Below are positions 1 through 10,778 of a stretch of DNA of 64,000 nt, piece by piece. The position numbers were made by a program, and so were the translations under genes. The DNA is taken from NCBI GenBank assembly GCA_029959195.1, contig CP114125.1:806001-870000 (forward strand), read 5' to 3'. Origin of the DNA: Dictyophora rubrovolvata. Lineage: Eukaryota > Basidiomycota > Agaricomycetes > Phallales > Phallaceae. The notes under the pieces were generated by a model that saw only the letters and a program-made list of their open reading frames with translations, did not search any database and was not told the origin of the DNA. Each line of letters begins with the position of its first letter. The stretch's first letter is position 1.

Positions 1-259
1 AATAAGTTAGTTTTGAAGGAGTGTTCTGCAGTTGCCAAGAAGAATGGGTTCAAGGCCATTGAGCAATTACAAGGCGCGATTTTGATTGCGGATGAATGGA
101 CACCTCATAGTGGACTCGTTACGGCTGCCCAGAAGCTACAGCGCAAGAAGATTGAAGAGAAGTATAAGCAACAAATCCAGGTATTCGCCTTTGTCACTCA
201 GATCATCTTCATCTATACTGACGATTGTTCAGGAAACGTACCAGAACAGCAAGAAGTAA
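1..259 (+). CDS. Long-chain acyl-CoA synthetase, C-terminal end (partial)
   Basis: The reading frame open from the left edge encodes the conserved C-terminal tail of long-chain fatty-acid CoA ligases (AMP-binding superfamily), including the motif DEWTPHSGLVTAAQKLQRKK. This lies in the C-terminal lid domain, around the lysine-containing segment that closes on the acyl-adenylate. These enzymes activate fatty acids with ATP and CoA for lipid synthesis or beta-oxidation. The frame runs to an intron at 181-232 (GT...AG, phase 0). A 27-nt last exon at 233-259 then ends in TAA, giving the tail ETYQNSKK. Everything upstream is outside the window, so start, signals and subcellular location cannot be judged. 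The family call is secure; the paralogue (FAA1, FAA4 or peroxisomal type) is not resolvable. Confidence 0.88.
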
Positions 260-1200
260 GAAGCCGCTGCGTTGATTACATACCAACTTTATATTTTTTA
301 ACTTTTCCATGAAACCTATATACATACGCAATTTTTTTATATTTTTCAAAGTAACTTACTCCTAGCTCCTTTTTTGTACCGTACGAACAATGACACGATA
401 AAGTTATCTATTTCTGATTGGACCATGTGTTGGCGCACACTGCAGTGACCACGTCACCATCTCCAGCGGTCGATCTGGCATCACTGATTTGAGTTGATTT
501 TGACCATCGGTTGAAATTTCACCCCATGTATGTATGCCAAAAAAAGGTGAAAACAGCAAGCAAGCAAAATGCATAAACACTACACGTGCGCGCGTGCGGG
601 TGTACTAAAGTGATGCCGGACTGAGCTGATTCGCAACCTATTTCACCGAGAAGGTCATGATGTTTGGTCATCTACGTCTTTGCTTCCGGACACGTTTTCC
701 TGTTTACTGTTCTCAGGTATGTTTCTTTGGGCTACGGGGGATATATGCTTAACTTGCTTTTCCTCTGTAGAAGTGAACTATAGAGATGCTGTTGTATTTA
801 TCGACGACTGGTGAACAGACTCCGATACGGTGAAATTCCTAGACTTTTCCATGGAAAAATTAATCACGGGTTCAGCTTGTGAGGGGCGACGTTCAAAAAA
901 CACATGATGGGCAAATTCGAATGAAGATAACCTGTATAGGCAAAAGGCCATAGCTTAAAGTACAATCAAATTCAATTACAAACCATCTTTCATCACTCAA
1001 GTACTAACTTTCAAGGGACTCGTCTGATTATACGCGTCGTGCTGGAACCGAGGAAAACGCGTATGGACCAGTTGGACGCGCGTTTTAAGCTCGGAGACCC
1101 TCTCCACCATGAAATTTCATATGGCAGTAAACCCGTAAAATAGACGGAGATTCTCCTGACGGGCAGCCAGTGAAGTCGTCTTTCGAATCCATAGGAGGGC
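260..1200. other. Intergenic region, no gene seen
   Basis: About 0.9 kb between the acyl-CoA synthetase stop and the esterase promoter. No reading frame resembles a conserved protein and there is no obvious repeat. It presumably holds the 3' UTR of the former and the upstream control region of the latter. Confidence 0.6.
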
Positions 1201-1207
1201 TATATAA
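1201..1207 (+). promoter_or_regulatory. TATA box of the CE1 esterase gene
   Basis: TATATAA lies 62 nt upstream of the predicted start codon at 1269, a normal fungal spacing for a strongly inducible gene. Placement is by sequence only. Confidence 0.55.
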
Positions 1208-1268
1208 GAAGAAGAGTATCGTCGGGGGTTGCTCTTCAGTTTCAAAAAACGCCTCGCCTTCGAGCACG

Positions 1269-2660
1269 ATGTTCTTCAAAGCACTCAGAAGCTTGACATT
1301 CATCGCGACTGCGTATGCAGCGTCGTTGCAACAATTCACCGGAAACTTTGGATCTAATCCTACAGGTGTAGGTTTTTACTACTACACGCCCGCGACGTTA
1401 CAAAACCCACCACCCGTCCTCGTCGCCGCACATCAATGTACAGGAACGGCGCAGGAGTACTACGAATCTACGACCTACAGCAGTCTTGCTGATCAGTATG
1501 GCCTGATTGTTATCTACCCCAACGCTCCCACTGCCGGTGGATGCTGGGATGTTCATACCAATGCTACGTTGACACACAACGGCGGTGGTGATTCATTAGG
1601 TATCGTTTCTATGGTCCGGTACGCTATCAGCACTTGGGGAGCTGACCCGACCCGCGCTTTCGTTACTGGCACGAGTTCTGGTGCTATGATGACCAATGTA
1701 CTTATTGGTGCATATCCCGATGTCTTTGTTGGAGGCGCTGCGTTCTCCGGCGTACCCTTTGGCTGCTTCGCTGGTGCTAGTGCTTGGAATACTCAGTGTG
1801 CTCTCGGTGAAGTTATTATGACTCCTGAACAATGGGTACGTTTACAAAAAAAAATTGCCCCGTTTGAGTAATAGGGGCTTATATGTTTCCGAAAGGGTGA
1901 CCTTGTCCGCAACGCTTACCCGGGATACACTGGCGCACGTCCCAGCATGCAAGTATGGCATGGAACTGCGTGAGTTTTACGGCTCGGAAATACTGTAGAA
2001 ACTAAAAACTTGTTTGATCAACAGCGACACAACTCTTTACCCTCAAAACTATTACGAAGAGGTAGGTAGCATTTTGTCTGAAAAGGAGAGGGAGAGTAGC
2101 ATCTAAAAACATTCCAAATACTTAGGTCAAACAATGGACAAACGTTTTGGGATACAGTCAAACACCTACTTCAGTTGAAGTAAACAATCCTCAAGCTGAA
2201 TACAACCGCTCGATCTACGGACCAAAATTCCAAGCCATCTTGGCTGAAGGTGTTGGACACACCGTTCCAGAGCATGAAACAGACGTTTTTACCTTCTTCG
2301 GTTTGAGTGGTGGCTCCACGAGCTCACCGACCACACTTCCACCGGTCAATTCTCCGCCGGTGACCAGCACACCAAGCACACCAACTCCTGCCCCACCTTC
2401 TGGAGGTAGCGTTGCACACTGGGATCAATGCGGTGGTATCGGTGAGTAAAAACATTCGCGTGCATTCCTTTTTTTTGGTTCATCGATGCTAATATACATT
2501 TTTTATCGCCTTGCCTAGGCTGGACTGGTGGAACTGGTACGTAATCTCTTTTTAGAATTCGTCAAACTTCAGATTGCTCATTGCTACCGTGACCGTTTTA
2601 GTTTGCCAGTCTCCATACGCCTGTCAAGTAATAAACGCGTACTATTCTCAATGCTTGTAA
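1269..2660 (+). CDS. Secreted carbohydrate esterase family 1 (acetylxylan/feruloyl esterase type) with C-terminal CBM1
   Basis: The ATG at 1269 starts a hydrophobic signal peptide ([17 protein letters not shown]) followed by a PHB-depolymerase-like CE1 esterase. The nucleophile elbow GTSSGAMM and a late GVGHTVPEH segment carry the expected catalytic Ser and His. A Pro/Ser/Thr linker then leads to a cellulose-binding CBM1 module (DQCGGIGWTGGTVCQ...), ending in YYSQCL. Five introns keep frame: 1836-1895, 1970-2024, 2062-2125, 2442-2518 and 2537-2601. The CBM1 is split by two introns around an 18-nt exon at 2519-2536. The protein should be secreted and act on acetylated or feruloylated xylan near cellulose. 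CE1 family and CBM1 are clear; acetylxylan versus feruloyl specificity cannot be told by eye. The gene looks intact. Confidence 0.9.
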
Positions 2661-3063
2661 ATATTTTTTTTTCTTTCAGGGGTGTCTTTTGTGCAGTAGT
2701 TGTATGAATAAACTGTCTTACGAATGTGTGGATGAACCAAAGTTTGAATAAAACTGTGTGCATTCAATATGCCGGTGTGACAACAACTTGAATGCCGGTT
2801 GAGATGCATTCAATGGTTTCGCGCTGAGCCCTACTAGTCCTCAAGAAAACCAGACGCATATGGGAATTTTAATTTACCAATCAAAAGAGTCTCAAGTAAA
2901 AATATTTTTTCGCGTTCTTCCGGACATTATGCATTAAATTCATGCTCCTTTAGTAGTACTTGACGTCGACGATCATATCCACAGCAAAATGAACCTCAGG
3001 TCATCCACTGTGCGTTCAAATGCTCTGCTTAAAAACTACAGGAACCTTCTTTTGAAACCTATA

Positions 3064-3959
3064 ATGTCAGAAAACGAACGGTTTGACTCCCAATGCGAGT
3101 GATACTGCTAATCCGAGCGAGGAGACAGAAGTCACTTACAGAGGTTATATCGGAGAAGGAGACCTTCCCGCTATCATGGGCCTGGTGGATACCGAACTCA
3201 GTGAACCATACGTGATATACACGTATCGATATTTCCTACATCAATGGTACGCTTCCATGACTTGCGAAAATGAAATTTAACAGCAGTTTCAACGTCAACT
3301 CCTAATTTCCTTTCATCCCTTCCCAGGCCTCATCTTGCATTTTTAGTAACTTCACTCTTCCTTTCCTTCAACTTTGTGTTAATATTAAAAAAAATGATCA
3401 CCTAGGCCATTGATTCTCAAAACACTCCTATAGGCACTGTAGTATGCAAACAAAGTCGTCATCGAAACGGTGCTGAGCGTGGTTATATCGGTATGCTTAG
3501 CGTTCAAAAGGGCTGGAGAAAGAAAGGGATAGGTACGCGCTTTTATCCAAATCTAACTTGTTCAGTTTAACTCGGAACCCCGGGAATGTTGTTCTTTTTT
3601 AGCCAAGACATTGGTGCAGTTATCCATTGAAGCTATGGCAAACCACAAAGCTGACGAGGTGTGTTTATGTGTTTATTGTTCTCTTCTCTCAGTTCATGAT
3701 AACAATTATATATCACCGCGTTCAGGTGGCGCTGGAAACTGAATACGACAACGTCGCCGCACTGGCACTATACGAAAGTCTAGGTTTTATACGTGAAAAG
3801 AGACTGTTCAGATTCTACATGAACGGAAAGGATGCGTTCAGGTTGGTTCTTAGGTTGACAGAATCGAGTCCGGGGTTTATTCAGCAAAATGGTGATGAAA
3901 TGGGGAATTCAGATGACGAACTTATTGAAGATTCGGATACTGCATTGGCGGTGTTGTAA
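3064..3959 (+). CDS. NAA30: N-alpha-acetyltransferase 30, NatC catalytic subunit
   Basis: This GNAT-fold acetyltransferase closely follows yeast Mak3/Naa30: [18 protein letters not shown], then [22 protein letters not shown] (acetyl-CoA binding R/Q-x-x-G-x-A loop), then [18 protein letters not shown]. NatC co-translationally acetylates N-termini such as Met-Leu/Ile/Phe. Clear introns interrupt it: TTA/GCC near 3346-3404, a phase-1 intron ending at 3601, and one just before the ETEYDN exon. The C-terminus is a short acidic tail ending at 3959. The 5' end is uncertain. The conserved frame is closed upstream by a stop at 3062. The nearest ATG (3064) reaches it only through an unusually short intron (about 37 nt, starting at 3081). 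A missed upstream exon is the alternative. Confidence 0.85.
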
Positions 3960-4698
3960 CAATACGAGAGAAATGGATATTAATCCCCCTTTCGTTTCCG
4001 CATGTTACAAGAAATTGTACAGAAAGTCGGAGACGTTTTCTCTCAAGAACTGGCCACTCGAGCCTTTCCTTTTTTTTTGCCGGCTCTGCATGAAAATAGT
4101 TGTATTGTCATGAATTTGTACCGGAAACCCGACTCGGTACATGACAACAGTTTATCCGACATTTCAAAGCACCTTGGAGCTTAAAAAAACCATAAACTGA
4201 GCCTATTGGGTATGTAAGATTTTCACGCTTTTACTCTCCCAGGTTCAAACTGTTGAAGTTGTTCCACTGCGGGGCCTTTTTCCCCGGCGGCCCGAATACT
4301 TGGGGGAAGATACTGTTATCCAATAAAGACGCTGAATGACAGATTGAGCATAGAGTCTTACCATTGCACGCACGGGAAAGGGGAACATTAACATGGAATG
4401 GTGGTTTGGTCTTGAAAGACGGCCCGCTTTACAAACTGAGGTGGTTATTTTGTGGCGGGGGATGCACTTTCTTTATTTGTGAAGCAATTCCTGTAAAATC
4501 ACTTGGAGAGTACGCTCGTCTTATACGTTGAACTTCCCGAATCATCGGGTAATTCTCAGCCAACCGGTTGCGGCATGGTTTGCAGCATATATTTACATAA
4601 CAAAGGTTTTCTGGCTATTATACAGACAGGTATCATATTGACGTGTGAAATGAATTCAACTCAGAGTTCAGACATAGAGGGGATTTACACACTAAACG
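3960..4698. other. Intergenic region between convergent genes
   Basis: About 740 bp between the 3' ends of NAA30 (plus) and FunK1 copy A (minus). I see no conserved reading frame, only AT-rich 3' UTR-like sequence. Confidence 0.6.
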
Positions 4699-7580
4699 TT
4701 ACTCCGCTATGGCAGACAGTTTTCTCTTCTTTGTGGCGGGTTCGACAGCGATATGCTTAACAAGCTCTGATGATCCTTTCATAAGCTCTATTTCAGGGGG
4801 TTTCCGTATTTCGTTCTCTTGCGCTGCATCATCTTTTGGCCATGGTTCATTCTCCAGAAAAGAGTGAAAGAGATAGATCATCCCCTCCGACGTTTCTATA
4901 AACTCCAATTTCTCTTTATGCTCTGCCATGGGCTCTGTTTTGCGGGCTAAATACTTGACCTTAACCCTGTTGGTCACATCAATGTAACGAATGGCAACGG
5001 CCGTTTTGGTCTCCAGTAGCAAATAGTGAAGCGTTGGGTTTGCAGTGTCGATCTTGGCATTTAAAAGAATGTGCTCCGTTTTCAAATACGACTCCTTCGC
5101 TTCTCCGCCTACTCGATTGCGCCCGACCCGATAATTTGCATCAAAAATGTTACGCATGTGGAAGTACAAAGCTTCGGGCGAGAAGGCAACTTTAGTGTAG
5201 CGGAAAGCGACCCATGTCAAGACATGCACAAATGACTCAAGGTCATCTTGGAGAACGTGTGGCAAGCTTTGAGAAGGATCTGCTAGTAAACGTGCGGCTG
5301 CAAATTGCCACGTTCCCTTGAAGCACATATTAGCATGAAGGATAGACAATGGTGAAAAACAAAACTCACCGTTCTTTCTTTCGCAGGAGGAGACTGATCA
5401 TCTTTAGATTTAGCCATATCCCAATCCACGAGAAGTGCCGCCCGGTTTCCTTCTTCATCAGCTTCACCCATCATAATATTCCCTACACTAATGTCCCTGT
5501 GTAAAATCCCAGCCTCTTTGTACGCTGAAGCATGCGCTAGATACTTCTTAGTCAATTATTAATTTACCGAAATGTGACTATATAATTACCTTGTAATGCC
5601 TGATACATGATCGTCGCTAATTCTTTCGTTGATGAAAACTCTGTCAGTGGTGTTCCCACTTCTTTGAGGATAAGCCGATAATGTTGAAAACTGCGAAGTC
5701 CTTGCGGCGCTTTCTGGGCCCACGATGGGTCTTCCTCGCATAGCTTTTGCACGATGGTCTCCTGATCTTGAATGTCTAGCCATCGTAAAACGCTCGGAAT
5801 ATAAGGCACTTTCTTTTCATGGAGCTTAGCATAAAAGGTATGCTCCTGAGGGCGGCCAAGAACTCTCCAAGTATCTTTCAGAAACACTTTCTTAGCTTGT
5901 CCTTTCAGCGTCATCAATTCTGAGTAAGAATATGCGACAAAGCCTCGAGTTGATCGTCCAAACGGAGACGTCCCGCCCATATAGGTCAATTGTTCCGCAA
6001 CGTACAAACTGTCCGATCCAGAGGCGGACGTGGTCGTTAACATTACCAGCCTAGCGTCTTTTGCAAATACCCGTGCACGGCGAACGACATCTAGTTCTTT
6101 TTGGCGCAAGAGACGTGCGGTTGGATCATATCCTCGTTCTTCTGCGCTCGCTTTGTTGTATCGACCCAAGAATTCTGCAAAGAGACCGTTCGTCAGATGG
6201 AATCGTTCCGTAACGACCACCCCAGCATTGTCCCAATATAACAACCTTGCGTGTTGTTTAAAGACCAGCATGGAGAATATATGCGTTCGAAACTGCGCAG
6301 ATTTTTGTGCAGTTGCATATGATGTGATTTGACCTAAAGTGTCTTTTCCTTGCAACGTAAGTTTTGTAATATCAGCCTCAAAGGGGTTTGAAATTCCTAA
6401 TATCTCATCATCATCATCATCTTCTGTTTCTTCTTCTCCTTCTTCGGTATCTTCATCTCGACCCTCGTCTTCATCTTCCTCGTTCTCATCATCTCCCTCG
6501 TGATCGTGATCGTCGTCGTGCGCACAGTCTGGTTCTCCAACCATCAGCTCGCGGGTCTTCATATCCATCCCATCACCTCTATCCGCAGGCTTAGGGTATT
6601 TGTAAGACGATGGTTCAAGCCCATTACTATCGATAAATGCGTCATCATTGAGACTGATCTTGAACTCTGCCATCAATTCGACGGCAGAGATTCCCCTCAT
6701 CCCTAACTTCGCCCATTTCTTGTCGTAAAAACAAACATCGGGTTTTACAGTTATATTATGAAAATCTTTGAACACTTTGTCGTGTGTATCATATGGAGGG
6801 AAATTAGGACATAGATCTTTCACTGCGTCAATCTGTCCGTCGTTGAGTGATATATACGAAATCGTCATCTTAAATACACTTACGAAGACAGGATATAAAT
6901 CCTTTTCTACCGTACACGCCGCCATTTCTTCGATTTTCTTTTTAAATTTGTTTCGCCGTGCTTTAGAAACAAATTCTTTTTGTCGTCGATTCGGCATGAA
7001 GGTGTTGAGAAACGTTTCCAATGGCATCGGGCCGAGAATATGATCCTCCGCTTCTTCCGCCATGGCAGTCATTCTGAAATTTCTATAGACATGACCAGAT
7101 GTGCATGGATGGTCCTGTGATGTCTTCTTGACTAGTGGCGTTAACTGAATTTGAGGTGCAGGATCTCTCGCCTGAGGTTGTCTGGGTGGGGTTTGGGGGG
7201 GAATTGGAGCTTGTTGAGTCTGATGCGAACGTAGAGTGCGCGATGTCGAAGGGTGTGAAGATGAAGAGTCGCTGGTTTTGGGTGGCATTAACGAATACTT
7301 TCAAAAGGCAAACAGTAGGAAACGACAAGCAAAAACACGCGCTTGTCACTTTATATGTCACGCGTTTCGGCTTTCGTGATGGACACCGGGGCTACAATAA
7401 GTCCCTTGTGTGGACACGGACTGTAATTCTGAATCCACGAATAGATTTGTGCAGTCATGCTCAACGTTAAGTTTTTTTGACGTTTAGCCCAAAAGCTCGT
7501 ATCATCGGTGCACGCTGGCTGACTATCTATCTCACTTTGAAAACCGACGTATTAGTATCTGGAGATACCGATAATTCTTG
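4690..7580 (-). repeat. FunK1 duplication unit, copy A (gene plus promoter)
   Basis: Homology with the plus-strand unit at about 38240-41240 covers the whole gene and at least 290 bp upstream. Shared upstream pieces include a promoter segment with GAAACGCGTGACATA followed by GCGCGTGTTTTT. Further out, a stretch at 7528-7575 matches 38245-38290 in the opposite orientation. The duplicated block therefore included its promoter, and the copies lie inverted about 31 kb apart. Confidence 0.8.
4699..7288 (-). CDS. FunK1-type fungal protein kinase, copy A
   Basis: This is a fungus-specific FunK1 kinase. The C-terminal half has the catalytic loop HRDISVGNIM, the metal-binding LLVDWDMAKS (DWD in place of DFG, usual in this family) and GTWQFAAARLL. 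The N-terminal part carries a variable Ser/Pro-rich leader, then the conserved block MAEEAEDHILGPMPLETFL and an acidic Asp/Glu stretch. Translation starts at 7288 and ends at 4699 (SAIAE). Introns: 6833-6883 (51 nt, in frame if retained), one after MYQALQ near 5540-5580, and one after KERT near 5340-5390. A further 57-nt segment (7115-7171) may be a GC-AG intron matching an intron in copy B. Substrates are unknown. FunK1 families are greatly expanded in mushrooms. It forms an inverted duplicate with the gene at 38680-41234, upstream region included. Confidence 0.88.
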
Positions 7581-7705
7581 TAGTAAGCCACGTCGTTGAC
7601 ATTGTCCAGTAAATTGTTATACTTTGATGTCCGCATCGCTTGTCGTCACCTATGGAACATACGATTGTCAACTCCATCCCCGGCCCGTCGGGACGAACTT
7701 GAGGA

Positions 7706-7882
7706 AATCAGTGTCAACACTTCGGATTATTCTGTTCAACTGACCTCTGAACCGGATTATTATTATTACACGAGGCTAATCATGTGCCCATTTTATATTC
7801 CATGTCCATTAGAATGCAATAAAAACCGACAGTACGGCACCTAACAGCCTAGGCCGCTCAACAAGGAATGTTACCCCATCAG
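7706..7882 (+). repeat. Dispersed repeat of about 175 bp, copy 1 (spans the GH28 promoter and start codon)
   Basis: The stretch from ACTTCGGATTATTCTG through TACACGAGGCTAATCATG to GGAATGTTACCCCATCA matches, with substitutions and small gaps, the reverse complement of about 33957-34125. The other copy lies in the 3' flank of the Myb gene. In this copy the unit contains a TATA-like TTTTATATTC (7791-7800) and the ATG of the GH28 gene. No coding capacity is evident. The type of element (MITE- or SINE-like) is unknown. Confidence 0.75.
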
Positions 7883-9847
7883 CCGTCAATCCTTGTCTTC
7901 GTCGCCGCATTATACCTGTTTTCGGACCTTTCCTCAGCTACCTCAAATCTCGGCTTTCCTTTCAGAACCTGCGTCATCCAGCATCAAGATGGTACAGATG
8001 ATGTGCCTGCGCTAAAAGCTCTAATTCCAGAATGTTCAACCAACGGACGCATTCTATTTTCGCAAGGAACGACGTATAACATCAGGTATGCCTTACTCCT
8101 ATTGCTTTTTCTGTCATTTCATGCTCATGAACGTTCAGTACACCTGTAGATTTCGGTCAACTGACGAATGTTGAAATCGCTATCGAAGGAAACCTCGATT
8201 TACCGCAGAATATTCCTTACGTCCAGGGCATTGTAAGTAGCGCACCGGGAGGTTCAGTACACTGGTTTACAGCATCCGGATCAAACGTCACCCTAAGTGG
8301 GAGTCAAGACCCTACGGGAGGATGGATTAATGGTATTGATCCAGCAAAACATTCAAAATAATAACTCTTATTGATTACGGGGTGCGCATACATAGGATAT
8401 GGTAAACCGTGGTGGAAAGCGGCACAATTAACAGATCCAGGAGGTCTTGCAAGTGGCCCTTTTTTCTTCGGCGATCTTATATTAATACTTGATTTTGAAA
8501 AGGCTTCGCGGCCCCACTTATGGAACCTCAATCTCCAGTAAGGCACTCCCTGGCAAACAACAAAAACTCAGAGTAAATGATCCTCTTAGAGACTCCGTCG
8601 TTCGCTGGCTCAAGGTCAAACACCCTATTGCTTGGAATTTTGCCATTGGTGGGAACAACGTTCATGTTTATAATATCACAATCGACGCAAGTTATGATCT
8701 ATCAGCAAGTTTTCACATATTTTGTTTATAGTTTCTTAAACTTACATGCTTGTTTTTTTAGAAACCATTCGATTTTCCATTTAATACGTACGTTGCCTAA
8801 TCTAGTACTAAACCGTATAGTCTGATATGTATGCCCTAGTGATGGTATGATGGCAATACGAGTCGATTTTTACCTAGACTTCGTTATTATATACAGGTTT
8901 CGACATATCCGGAACGAACTTTCTTCTCGAAAACAGTCAAATTTTCAATGGGGATGACTGTGTCGCAGGTAAGCTTTGAGAAAACATGTCACTCGGAATG
9001 AACCATTAACGAGACAGTAAAGTTAACAATGGTGCGCACAACGTGACCGTTCGCGGGTTCACCTGCGAAGGAGGACATGGCGTATCTCTTTCAGGGACTG
9101 ACGATATAAGCAACATACTTTTCGACAATATATACAGTCGCAATTCGCTTTATGCAACACGGTTCAAAAGCTCGCTTGATTCGATTGGATCGGTCGGTAA
9201 TGTGACTTGGTCAAACATGTTAGTCTGCGTGAAGTGATGCTGGCCCAGTCTTATCGCTTATGATGATTGTTTTATGCACGAAGCCATGTTTTGAATGCCA
9301 CATTCCCCGTCTTCGCCACTAGTGTCTATTTTGACCAAAACACGAATCGGGGACGTACTCCGTCAAATCAATACCCACCTAATTCGACGTCGACACATAT
9401 TTCTGATTTCGCGTGGATCAATGTCACTGGGACGATTAATTCTGAACATCCAGGGGATGGATCGTGAGTACACGTCGCGCACTACTGAAAACCCAGGTTG
9501 ACGACATAATAGCTGTACTACAGTGCCATGTTGTACGTGTACCTCTTTCGTGCTTGGAGGATTGAATAACGTTTTCGTTATGCAGGGTATGCTATAGACG
9601 GGATTACGAACACGGAGGGAATCGTCCTGCAGCTGCTTAACGCAAGTGGTGCGTCTGTTTCAAAAGTGTCGCATGCCCCGTAATTCTCAATATCTTGCTA
9701 GCAACGAACGTTGTTATAAAGAATATCAACCTTATGCCCATAGATGGCGTAGGCATAGTCGATGTGTACTGCGATTCTTCATCGTTCACCGATGGAACGA
9801 AGAGTCTGGGGTTCAAATGTCGAAATGGAGCGTATGAGCTCATTTAA
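7868..9847 (+). CDS. Secreted glycoside hydrolase family 28 (exo-polygalacturonase type)
   Basis: After a signal peptide (start 7868), the protein has the GH28 landmarks: RPHLWNLN, KHPIAWNF, PFNTDGFDISGTN, NGDDCVAV (catalytic Asp pair), CEGGHGVSL (conserved His) and the Arg/Lys pair in TRFKS. Such enzymes cleave pectin galacturonan outside the cell. The model needs 12 introns: 8086-8138, 8333-8395, 8449-8502 (GC-AG), 8538-8589, 8705-8761 (GC-AG), 8788-8839, 8845-8896, 8969-9022, 9219-9283, 9464-9512, 9533-9585 and 9646-9701. A 5-nt exon lies at 8840-8844. With these the frame is intact to TAA at 9847, ending KCRNGAYELI. Read with GT-AG introns and larger exons only, the gene would look broken. 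Exo- rather than endo-activity is inferred from the PIAWNF and NGDDCVAVNNGA context. Confidence 0.88.
8449..8502 (+). other. GC-AG intron in GH28 gene
   Basis: Donor GCAAGT, acceptor AAAAG, 54 nt, phase 0. Removal joins DPGGL to ASRPHLW, restoring the family spacing. No GT donor in the right phase exists here. Retention would add 18 residues without a stop, so both forms keep frame. Confidence 0.7.
8705..8761 (+). other. GC-AG intron in GH28 gene
   Basis: Donor GCAAGT, acceptor TTTTTTAG, 57 nt, phase 0. It joins IDASYDLS to KPFDFPFNTDGFD. The nearby GT donors are phase 1 and lead into an early stop. Confidence 0.75.
8840..8844 (+). other. 5-nt microexon in GH28 gene
   Basis: TGATG is flanked by TAG on the left and GTATGA on the right, between two introns of 52 nt each. 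It completes AC|TGATG|GT as Thr-Asp-Gly, restoring the strongly conserved PFNTDGFD. Direct splicing from 8787 to 8897 loses the Asp and shifts the frame. Confidence 0.75.
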
Positions 9848-10073
9848 ATAGGCTATGGGCTTTCATAATTTTCAATGTGCTGGAGTTGTGATCTGAATTC
9901 TTTTCTAAATCTGTGGAAATGCTATATACGTTCAGTGATCTCTGCCATCTAGATTGAAAATGAAATAATAAACTGTTTTTTTGTAAATCATACAGAGTCA
10001 ATGGCGTCAAATATACATCAATAATTACCTATTAAGTTCATCACGATACAAGGATAATTCCTTCAACTTGCAG

Positions 10074-10630
10074 TTAGTTTTTGTTTTTGGACATTTTTTT
10101 AGCACTCTCTTCCGCTTGAACTTCCAAGCGGTGCACCTCTTCTGCCTCTTTGAGACGAGCTTCAAACCGTCTTCGCTCAGCTTCCTTGTCTTCTTCCTTT
10201 GCTTCTGAGCTGGCACTTAACGCAGCACTGGCATCATTATCACTGGCAACAGAAACTCTTCTGGCTTCTTTTCTCTCTTGGGCAAGCTTATATCCTCCGA
10301 GTACTGCTGCAACCACTGTAAACCCTTGAGCAATGACACGGAAACGGAGCCATCTGACAGAAGAAATAAGAGGCAATGAGATATTGTTTATATGATCCAT
10401 TTGGAAACCTCCCACCCACCTATTGAATGACTCCCTGTTCCCTCTCCGCATTTGAAGTGATGCACCAGCGAATGCGACGCATGTTGCAAAAACACCTGCA
10501 GTAGATAAGAATTGTATGTCAAAAACATGATTTAAACTGATAACATGCCCAAAGGAATTAAGGGCTGCTCTTTGAACTTTCGAGTATATTTCGCCCAGGT
10601 ACTTTCCTGTCCATGGCTGTGGGTGTCCAT
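10074..10630 (-). CDS. RCF1: Respiratory supercomplex factor 1-like, HIG1 domain protein
   Basis: The protein reads MDTHSHGQESTWAKYTRKFK, then EQPLIPLGVFATCVAFAG, then MRRGNRESFNRWLRFRVIAQ and GFTVVAAVLGGY. This matches the HIG1 domain: two transmembrane helices joined by a basic loop, with the QG motif. Rcf1 sits in the mitochondrial inner membrane and assists cytochrome c oxidase and III-IV supercomplex assembly. The C-terminus is a long charged helix rich in Glu/Arg, ending KKMSKNKN. Three exons are needed: 10630-10549, 10495-10420 and 10353-10074. The second intron is normal. The first (10548-10496, 53 nt) begins GCATGT, so it is GC-AG, and it restores PLIPLG-VFATC exactly. The gene is divergent from SSZ1. 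Confidence 0.85.
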
Positions 10631-10778
10631 GGACGATGGCACCAAGGGTTTAACTACGTATGTATACGAGCGTCTATCCTGTGATAACGGCCTTACTTCC
10701 ATAGAGCTTTCTCGGTTTTTTTTTGGTTCTTTTTATCTCTCCCCGATAATCACATATATTCCGAAATAGAGAAAAAAA
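10631..10778. promoter_or_regulatory. Bidirectional promoter between RCF1 and SSZ1
   Basis: Only 148 bp separate the two divergent start codons (10630 minus, 10779 plus), so both core promoters and 5' UTRs must share it. It contains T-rich and AT-rich runs and a TATATT. Confidence 0.6.

Noticed and set aside
6388-6594. His/Leu-rich open frame on the plus strand inside FunK1 copy A
   Set aside because: It is the antisense of the Asp/Glu-rich stretch of the kinase gene and has no independent support.
7868-9847. GH28 gene as a pseudogene, because several plain GT-AG joins give stops or lose conserved motifs
   Set aside because: Two GCAAGT donors and a 5-nt exon restore every family motif without any frame break, so an intact gene is the simpler reading.
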